This document shows, one piece after another, positions 14,956-20,162 of a stretch of 20,162 nucleotides of DNA. This DNA comes from Betaproteobacteria bacterium. Lineage in GTDB: Bacteria > Pseudomonadota > Gammaproteobacteria > Burkholderiales > SG8-41. Numbering within the stretch: position 1 is the stretch's first letter; the number at the start of each line of letters is the position of its first letter. The DNA is taken from contig JANXRI010000335.1 in assembly GCA_025353085.1 (NCBI GenBank), forward strand, positions 1 through 20,162, given 5' to 3'. The notes beneath the pieces were generated by a model. It saw nothing but the letters and a program-made list of their open reading frames with translations. It was not told the DNA's origin and searched no databases. Position numbers and translations under genes: made by a program.

Positions 14956-17327
14956 TGAAAACGCGAAAATCCCGCGCGCGTCCGCGTGATGATAAACCGG
15001 TCCAGCGCGTTAGCGCAGTGACCAAAGCGCGGCGCGCTCCGGCGAAATCGTCGCACGCAAAGCATATTTCATCCGCTGCCGTAAATACGCGCGGTGTCGC
15101 GAGCGGCTCAGCTTCATTGTTGCGCCCGCCTGTTCGTCTTGAAGATCCTTTTCAGGCGCGCGAAAGCAGCAACTACGAAGAACCCGTGCCGAGCCGCGAG
15201 ATGATTCTCGAAACGCTCAACGCGCAAGGCGTTCCAGTCAGCAATGCGCAACTCGAGAAATTGTTGAACATTACGGAGACCGAGCGCGAGGGATTCGAGC
15301 GGCGGATCGCCGCCATGCAGCGCGACGGGCAGCTCATGCGCAACCGTCGCGATGCGATCTGCGTAGTCACCAAACTTGATCTGGTCACCGGCAAAGTGCA
15401 GGGTCACGCGGACGGTTTTGGTTTTCTGATACGCGACGACGGCGGTCCAGACATGTTCCTGGGTCCGCAGGAGATGCACAAAATTTTACATGGCGACCGC
15501 GTCGCCGCACGCGAGATCGGGCTCGACCGCCGCGGCCGCCCCGAAGCGAAAATCGTCGAGGTGCTCGAGCACGTCAACCACCGCATCGTCGGGCGTCTGC
15601 GCAACGAGCAGGGCGTCTACTTCGTGGTGCCCGAGAACCGGCGCATCAGCCAGGAGTTGCTGGTGCCGCCGGGCGACGCGCTTGATGCGAAACCCGGGCA
15701 GGTTGTCGTCGTGGAGATCATCGCGCAGCCGGCGCGTCATGCGCAGCCGATTGCACGCGTGGTCGAAATCCTGGGCAACTACGCTGATGCCGGCATGGAA
15801 ATCGAAATCGCGTTGCGCAAACACGATTTGCCGTACGAGTTTCCGCCCGCGGTTGAAAAAGCGTCCGCGGGGTTCGATGGCAACGTCACGGCACAGGACA
15901 TCGCCGGGCGTGAGGACGTGCGCAAGCTGCCGCTGGTGACGATAGACGGCGAAACCGCGCGCGACTTCGACGACGCGGTGTATTGTGAGCCGCGCGGCAA
16001 GGGTTTTCGCCTGCTGGTCGCGATCGCCGACGTCAGTCACTATGTTGCCGACGGCGACGCGCTCGATCGCGAGGCGCTCAATCGCGGCAACTCGGTGTAT
16101 TTTCCGCGGCGCGTGATTCCGATGCTGCCGGAGGTGCTGTCGAACGGGCTGTGCTCGCTCAACCCGCAGGTCGACCGGTTGTGCATGGTGTGCGACATGA
16201 ATATCGATGCGCATGGCGACGTTACCGACTACCGTTTCTACCCGTCGGTGATGTGGTCGCACGCGCGCTTCACGTATACGGTGGTCGCCGAAATCCTCGA
16301 AAATTCGCAGGGCGCGGCGGCTTTGCAACACCGCGCGCTGGTGCCGCACCTGACCAATCTGTACCGGCTCTATCAGGTGCTGGCGAAGTCGCGCGCCAAG
16401 CGCGGGGCAATTGATTTCGAGACGATCGAGACGCAGATGATATTCGACGCGCACGGCAAGATCGAACGCATCGTGCCGGTGCAGCGCAACGATGCGCACC
16501 GGGTCATTGAAGAATGCATGCTGGCGGCCAACGTGTGCGCATCCGACATTCTGCGCAAGCACGAGCACCCGGCGCTGTATCGGGTCCACCAGGGTCCGAC
16601 GCCGGAACGCCTGCTCGGGCTGCGTGAATTCCTCAAGGGATTCGGCCTCGAACTCGGTGGAGGAGACGCACCGCACGCGAAGGATTACGCGAAGGTGCTC
16701 GAGCGCGTCAAGGATCGACCCGACGCGCAGCTGTTGCAAACCGCCATGCTGCGCTCGTTGCGCCAGGCCGTTTACAGTCCGGACAATCTGGGACACTTCG
16801 GACTTGCCTACGAGGCCTACACCCACTTCACGTCGCCGATCCGGCGCTATCCCGATTTGCTGATCCATCGCGCGATCAAGGCAGTGCTCAAGAAAAAGCG
16901 CTACGAGCCCGGCAATTGGGTCGAGCTGGGCATGCAGTGCTCGCAAACCGAGCGGCGCGCTGACGAGGCGACGCGCGACGTCGAAGCCTGGCTCAAATGT
17001 TATTACATGCGCGACCGCGTTGGCGACGTTTTCGACGGCACCATCAGCTCGGCGGTCGCGTTCGGAATTTTCGTGGCGCTCGACGGGGTTTACGTCGAAG
17101 GACTGGTGCACGTGTCCGATCTGGGCAGCGACTATTTTCACTTCGATGCGGCGAAACACCAGTTGATCGGCGAGCGCACCGCCAAGCGCTACCGGCTCGG
17201 CGACCGTGTGCGCGTGCGGGTCGTGCGCGTGGACATCGAGTCGAGCAAGATCGATTTTGTGCTGGAAGACGCGACGTCCAAACAGGCAACACCTAAACAG
17301 ACAACCGCCAAACGCAGAGGACGCTGA
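14955..17327 (+). CDS. rnr: Ribonuclease R
   Basis: A 790-residue 3'-to-5' exoribonuclease that degrades structured RNA. A basic, low-complexity N terminus (about 1-75) precedes a winged-helix domain (REMILETLNAQGVPVSNAQL), cold-shock domains (GHADGFGFLIRDDGGPDMFL), the RNB catalytic domain and a C-terminal S1 domain from about residue 690 (GTISSAVAFGIFVALDG). The RNB active site DGETARDFDD gives D331, D337, D339 and D340 with the spacing of E. coli RNase R, and THFTSPIRRYPDLLIHRAI starts at residue 623. The start is uncertain: AAGGA at 14939-14943 is 11 bases from ATG 14955 but 5 from an in-frame TTG at 14949. The last five codons and the stop lie in the left inverted repeat of the following cassette. 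Confidence 0.97.
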   Translation: MKTRKSRARPRDDKPVQRVSAVTKARRAPAKSSHAKHISSAAVNTRGVASGSASLLRPPVRLEDPFQARESSNYEEPVPSREMILETLNAQGVPVSNAQLEKLLNITETEREGFERRIAAMQRDGQLMRNRRDAICVVTKLDLVTGKVQGHADGFGFLIRDDGGPDMFLGPQEMHKILHGDRVAAREIGLDRRGRPEAKIVEVLEHVNHRIVGRLRNEQGVYFVVPENRRISQELLVPPGDALDAKPGQVVVVEIIAQPARHAQPIARVVEILGNYADAGMEIEIALRKHDLPYEFPPAVEKASAGFDGNVTAQDIAGREDVRKLPLVTIDGETARDFDDAVYCEPRGKGFRLLVAIADVSHYVADGDALDREALNRGNSVYFPRRVIPMLPEVLSNGLCSLNPQVDRLCMVCDMNIDAHGDVTDYRFYPSVMWSHARFTYTVVAEILENSQGAAALQHRALVPHLTNLYRLYQVLAKSRAKRGAIDFETIETQMIFDAHGKIERIVPVQRNDAHRVIEECMLAANVCASDILRKHEHPALYRVHQGPTPERLLGLREFLKGFGLELGGGDAPHAKDYAKVLERVKDRPDAQLLQTAMLRSLRQAVYSPDNLGHFGLAYEAYTHFTSPIRRYPDLLIHRAIKAVLKKKRYEPGNWVELGMQCSQTERRADEATRDVEAWLKCYYMRDRVGDVFDGTISSAVAFGIFVALDGVYVEGLVHVSDLGSDYFHFDAAKHQLIGERTAKRYRLGDRVRVRVVRVDIESSKIDFVLEDATSKQATPKQTTAKRRGR

Positions 17328-17350
17328 GGACGCAGAGGTTCGCTGAGGAA
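17311..17350 (+). repeat. Left inverted repeat of the GxxExxY cassette
   Basis: Forty bases built from tandem 9-10 base units CGCAGAGGA, CGCTGAGGA, CGCAGAGG, CGCTGAGGA. It matches the reverse complement of 17737-17776 at 35 of 40 positions. It encodes the last four codons and stop of rnr (TGA 17325-17327), and its final GAGGA supplies the ribosome binding site of the GxxExxY gene six bases before ATG 17356. Confidence 0.88.
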
Positions 17351-17355
17351 AATCG

Positions 17356-17733
17356 ATGAACGAAAACGCGATTGGCGAGATTGTGCTGGGTAGCGCGATG
17401 AAAGTTCATTCATCGCTTGGGCCAGGATTGCTGGAGAGTGTCTATGAGTTGTGTATGGTTCACGAACTGTCAAAGAGCGAATTGAAAGCAGAAAGGCAGA
17501 TCGCGCTTCCGGTGCGCTATGATGAGTCAGAAATTGAAGGTGGATTCCGGGTCGATATTCTGGTCGAAGACTCGGTGATCGTAGAGGTTAAGGCAGTTGA
17601 AAAAGTTTTGGCGGTTCACAAGGCACAGTTGCTGACATATCTGAAACTGAGCGGATGCAAGCTCGGATATTTGTTGAACTTCAATGTGCCTCACATGCGC
17701 GACGGGATCAATCGTGTTGTCTATGGATTGTAG
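17356..17733 (+). CDS. GxxExxY-family protein (putative PD-(D/E)xK-type fold)
   Basis: A 125-residue protein of the GxxExxY family. The naming motif is G24-LL-E27-SV-Y30 in LGPGLLESVYE. The central part has the shape of a PD-(D/E)xK nuclease core: D67 in FRVDILVED, then E77 and K79 in IVEVKAVE, then HKAQLLTYLKLSG, where Q91 and Y95 resemble motif QxxxY. The C terminus GYLLNFNVPHMRDGINRVVY is also typical. The biochemical role of the family is not established, so nuclease activity is only inferred from the fold. It has a good GAGGA Shine-Dalgarno, located in the flanking repeat. Codon use is less GC-rich than in rnr and rlmB, which suggests later arrival. Confidence 0.9.
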   Translation: MNENAIGEIVLGSAMKVHSSLGPGLLESVYELCMVHELSKSELKAERQIALPVRYDESEIEGGFRVDILVEDSVIVEVKAVEKVLAVHKAQLLTYLKLSGCKLGYLLNFNVPHMRDGINRVVYGL

Positions 17734-17736
17734 GGC

Positions 17737-17776
17737 TTCCTCCGCGTCCCTCTGCGTCCTTCGCGTCCTCTGCGTT
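17737..17776 (-). repeat. Right inverted repeat of the GxxExxY cassette
   Basis: Inverse copy of 17311-17350 with mismatches at five positions. It starts four bases after the GxxExxY stop and ends 13 bases before the rlmB start codon, so the rlmB leader is mostly cassette sequence. The paired repeats could fold into a long stem in a transcript that covers the whole unit. Confidence 0.88.
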
Positions 17777-17789
17777 GAGAGTTTCCAAA

Positions 17790-18548
17790 ATGGCTGACGG
17801 GCGCATCGTATATGGCTTCCACGCGGTGATCAGCCGCTTGCGCCAGCATGCGGCGGGCGTGCAGGAGATCTACCTCGATGCCTCGCGCAATGATGCGCGC
17901 GCACAGGATTTAACCAAGCTCGCCGGCGGTCATGCCGTGCGAATTATCGCTGTCGACGCGCAACGTCTCGACGGTTTGACGGGGCACGCACGTCACCAGG
18001 GAGTGGCGGCGCGGGTCGCCGCGATACCGCTCAAGCACGATCTCGACGATGTCCTTGAGAATATAAGCGGGCCGGCGCTGCTGCTCGTGCTGGACGGTGT
18101 GCAGGATCCGCACAATCTCGGTGCGTGCTTGCGTGTCGCCGACGCATTCGGAGTCCACGCCGTAATTGCGCCAAAAGATCGTGCGGTCGGCATAACGCCG
18201 GTCGTGTCGAAGGTCGCAAGCGGCGCGGCCGAAACCGTGCCCTACATCGCGGTGACCAACTTGGCCCGAACGTTGCGGCAAATCAAAGACCTCGGCATCT
18301 GGATAGTCGGGGCTGACGAGGCGGGCGCGACCGACCTGTACGACGCCAAACTGGCCGGCCCGATGGCGTGGGTGCTGGGTGCGGAAGGCGAAGGGATGCG
18401 GCGGCTGACGCGCGAGCATTGCGACGAACTGGTGCGCATACCCATGAGCGGCAGCGTGGAAAGCCTCAATGTCTCGGTGGCGAGCGGCGTATGTCTCGGC
18501 GAGACTTTTCGCCAACGGCGGACGGGCGCGCCGCAAACCAGGCCGTAA
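17790..18548 (+). CDS. rlmB: 23S rRNA (guanosine-2251-2'-O)-methyltransferase RlmB
   Basis: A 252-residue SPOUT-class methyltransferase that modifies G2251 in the P-site loop of 23S rRNA. The N-terminal substrate-binding domain begins IVYGFHAVISRLRQHAAGV. The SpoU catalytic domain has motif 1 as LDGVQDPHNLGACLRVADAF (H108, N109, R115), motif 2 as LGAEGEGM, and motif 3 as IPMSGSVESLNVSVASGV at about residues 217-234, which forms the knotted SAM site. ATG 17790 starts the conserved sequence, and GAGAG at 17777-17781 is a usable binding site just outside the right repeat. The frame is open upstream through the repeat but is not conserved there. Pairing with rnr is typical. Confidence 0.97.
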   Translation: MADGRIVYGFHAVISRLRQHAAGVQEIYLDASRNDARAQDLTKLAGGHAVRIIAVDAQRLDGLTGHARHQGVAARVAAIPLKHDLDDVLENISGPALLLVLDGVQDPHNLGACLRVADAFGVHAVIAPKDRAVGITPVVSKVASGAAETVPYIAVTNLARTLRQIKDLGIWIVGADEAGATDLYDAKLAGPMAWVLGAEGEGMRRLTREHCDELVRIPMSGSVESLNVSVASGVCLGETFRQRRTGAPQTRP

Positions 18549-18594
18549 GCCGGCGAAACTAGGACTATTGTTCTAGGGCGGGTATAGCTCAAAC

Positions 18595-18610
18595 GTGTGG
18601 AAAATCACAC
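18595..18610. promoter_or_regulatory. Palindrome GTGTG-N6-CACAC upstream of the exoprotein gene
   Basis: Perfect five-base arms flank GAAAAT, 65 bases before the exoprotein start. A TAAAAT box at 18632-18637 preceded by GTG could be a -10 element, which would put the palindrome next to the -35 region. It resembles a CRP/FNR-type half-site pair but the spacing differs from the CRP consensus (TGTGA-N6-TCACA). The same gap (18549-18674) also holds a small hairpin at 18559-18576 (CTAGGAC/GTTCTAG, no T run) with no clear terminator for rlmB. Confidence 0.4.
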
Positions 18611-18674
18611 AATTTGCGCTATTTCTTCGTGTAAAATTCCCTGACAATTTCTCCCTGCGGAGATACCCGGAAAC

Positions 18675-20162
18675 ATGGCCGTGCAACGTATCCGCCAGCG
18701 ACGCCCATTCAGGATCAAGGCGATCTCGCTTGCGGTCACGTCCTGTTTCGCCGTTTCCGTGGAAACCGCGATTGCCGCGCAAGCGGTGCTGCCATCCGGC
18801 GGCGTAGTCACTGCGGGACAAGCGTCCCCGTTTGTCTACAAGGACAACACCCTCTCAATCACCACCCAAAGCAACGCGGCGATCAACTGGCAGGCCTTTT
18901 CGATCGGCCAGAACGGCAAGGTCATTTTTTATCAGCCGTCGGCCGCCAACTCCGTGCTGAACCGGGTAGTCGGGGTGGACCCGTCGAGCATACTCGGCGT
19001 TCTGCAGTCGAATGGTCGGGTTTTCCTGATCAATCCGAACGGCATCCTGTTCGGCGCCGGGGCGCAGGTCGACGTTGCAGGGCTCGTCGCTTCCACGCTC
19101 AACCTGTCCAACGCGGATTTTCTCGCCGGGAAGTTGCGATTCACGGAAACGCCGGGCGCCGGCAGCATCAACAACCAGGGCGCGATCACGACGCCGACCG
19201 GCGGGCAGGTGTATCTCATTGCTCCCGACATAAAAAACTCAGGCGTCATCACGAGCCCGAAGGGTGAAGTGATCCTCGCGGCAGGTCGCAGCGTGGAACT
19301 CGTCGACGCAGGCACGCCGAATTTACGGATCGAAATTACCGCTCCCGATACGCAGGCCGTGAACATCGGTCAGATCGTCGCGAACAGCGGCAAGATCGGA
19401 ATTTACGCTGGACTCATAAAGAACAGCGGCGAAATTCGCGCCGACGGCGTGGTCGTCGGTCAGAACGGCGAAATTCTGCTCAAAGCAACGAACAATGTGA
19501 CGCTGGACAAAGGCAGCGTCGTCAGCGCTTCGGGACCGGCGGCGGGCAAAGTCACAATACAGGCAGACACCGGTACGGTCACAGTCGCAGGAACTGTTGC
19601 GGCGAATGCCACGCAGGGCACGGGCGGCACGGTCAACATTGCAGGCGCGCAAGGCGTGAGCATCGAGTCGACTGCGCGTGTTTCGGCCGACGGCGCGCAG
19701 GGCGGCAGCGTATCGCTCGCATCTTCGTCCGGTAGTGTGACGATCGCCGCGCCGGTGACGGCCAATGCCTTGGCCGGCCGCGCCGGACAGATTGCGATCA
19801 ACGCGGCTGCGGCAGTCACGCTGGCGACCGGCGGCCAGTTAAGCGCCAGCGGGTCGCTGGGCGGCGGCGCAATCACCGCCAACGGCGGGACCGGAGTTAC
19901 GTTCCAAACCGGCAGCGTCGTGCAGGCGAGCGGCGCCGCGGGTGGTACTGTGAGCGCGCAGGCAGACCAAGGCGCGTTTATTGCGCAGGGAACGATCGAC
20001 GTTAGCAGTGCTGATTCGAACGGTGGCGTCGTCAGCATTGCCGCGAACAGTGACATCACCCTCGATATCAGCAGCCGGATTCTCGCGCGCGGCCGCGCGG
20101 GCGGCGAGGTGCGAATCGAATCGACCAATGGCACTCTGCTTGCATCCGGCCTGATCGATGGT
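18675..20162 (+). CDS. Filamentous-haemagglutinin-type exoprotein (TpsA), 3' truncated by window end
   Basis: An open frame of 496 codons with no stop before the right end; the protein is therefore partial. Residues 1-35 form a long signal peptide with an Arg/Lys-rich start (RIRQRRPFRIK) and hydrophobic stretch ISLAVTSCFAVSVETAIAA. The two-partner-secretion domain follows at about 36-230, with QSNAAINWQAFSIGQNGKV, SVLNRVVGVDPSSILGVLQS, and the hallmark FLINPNGILFGAGAQVDV. After it come Gly/Ala/Val/Thr-rich imperfect repeats (NGEILLKATNNV, GGTVNIAGAQGVSIES, GGSVSLASSSGSVTIAAPV) that should form a right-handed beta helix. The ATG at 18675 has only a distant CGGAGA (spacing 11). Such proteins are exported by a TpsB pore and act as adhesins, haemolysins or CdiA toxins; the deciding C terminus is not visible. 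Confidence 0.9.
   Translation, partial: MAVQRIRQRRPFRIKAISLAVTSCFAVSVETAIAAQAVLPSGGVVTAGQASPFVYKDNTLSITTQSNAAINWQAFSIGQNGKVIFYQPSAANSVLNRVVGVDPSSILGVLQSNGRVFLINPNGILFGAGAQVDVAGLVASTLNLSNADFLAGKLRFTETPGAGSINNQGAITTPTGGQVYLIAPDIKNSGVITSPKGEVILAAGRSVELVDAGTPNLRIEITAPDTQAVNIGQIVANSGKIGIYAGLIKNSGEIRADGVVVGQNGEILLKATNNVTLDKGSVVSASGPAAGKVTIQADTGTVTVAGTVAANATQGTGGTVNIAGAQGVSIESTARVSADGAQGGSVSLASSSGSVTIAAPVTANALAGRAGQIAINAAAAVTLATGGQLSASGSLGGGAITANGGTGVTFQTGSVVQASGAAGGTVSAQADQGAFIAQGTIDVSSADSNGGVVSIAANSDITLDISSRILARGRAGGEVRIESTNGTLLASGLIDG

Larger units (their letters stand above)
17311..17776. mobile_element. Candidate mobile cassette: GxxExxY gene bracketed by inverted repeats
   Basis: A 466-base unit made of one small gene between two 40-base inverted copies of a CGCAGAGGA-type repeat. 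It separates rnr and rlmB, which are usually adjacent. The gene inside is AT-richer than its neighbours. No transposase or target-site duplication was identified, so movement is inferred from structure only and would need enzymes supplied from elsewhere. Confidence 0.5.

Noticed and set aside
15486..17159. 557-codon minus-strand reading frame opposite rnr
   Set aside because: It lies wholly within rnr, which has full catalytic motifs. The translation is rich in Arg, His, Val and Ala in a way typical of antisense frames in GC-rich genes, with no recognisable domain.
17311..17350. CRISPR-like tandem repeats
   Set aside because: The units are 9-10 bases, contiguous without spacers, and occur as an inverted pair around a gene, so this is not a CRISPR array.
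18597..18610. CRP binding site upstream of the exoprotein gene
   Set aside because: Arms TGTGG and TCACA are separated by four bases rather than the six of TGTGA-N6-TCACA, so a standard CRP site is not supported; reported only as a palindrome.

Overview
The window reads as a conserved housekeeping block of a GC-rich betaproteobacterium. The order rlmN, pilF/pilW-type lipoprotein, rodZ, ispG, hisS, yfgM, bamB, der, hfq, hflX, hflK, hflC, yjeT-like, hisZ, purA, rnr, rlmB is the one known from Burkholderiales and Nitrosomonadales-type genomes. The use of hisZ beside hfl genes and purA, and the long IspG, fit the same group. I cannot name a genus from sequence alone.

Layout. Positions 2-14697 form an almost gapless run of plus-strand genes. 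Several are joined by ATGA or TGATG overlaps (pilF/rodZ, yfgM/bamB, hflK/hflC) or by gaps below about 25 bases, which suggests operons with coupled translation. The first part covers ribosome and tRNA modification (rlmN), pilus assembly (pilF), cell shape (rodZ), isoprenoid synthesis (ispG), histidyl-tRNA charging (hisS), outer-membrane assembly (yfgM, bamB) and ribosome biogenesis (der). A short gap with possible promoter sequence precedes hfq, which starts the hfq-hflX-hflK-hflC group (RNA chaperone, ribosome-associated GTPase, FtsH-regulating membrane complex). A small membrane protein, hisZ and purA follow.

From 14698 the block is interrupted by accessory sequence. Between purA and rnr lie a 120-base palindromic repeat built from GAGGATT-type units and a minus-strand tRNA-Leu(CAG). 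The tRNA has a near-consensus promoter whose -35 box sits on the rnr start codon. Between rnr and rlmB is a small GxxExxY-family gene bracketed by a 40-base inverted repeat (35 of 40 positions match). The left copy encodes the last residues and stop codon of rnr and also carries the GxxExxY ribosome binding site. This cassette is the most unusual structure in the window and looks like an insertion into the usual rnr-rlmB pair.

After rlmB, a 126-base gap with a GTGTG-N6-CACAC palindrome leads into a large exoprotein gene with a filamentous-haemagglutinin-type two-partner secretion domain. It runs open to the right end of the window. No rRNA, CRISPR array, transposase or prophage gene was seen. 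Long minus-strand reading frames opposite the housekeeping genes are shadows of codon bias.
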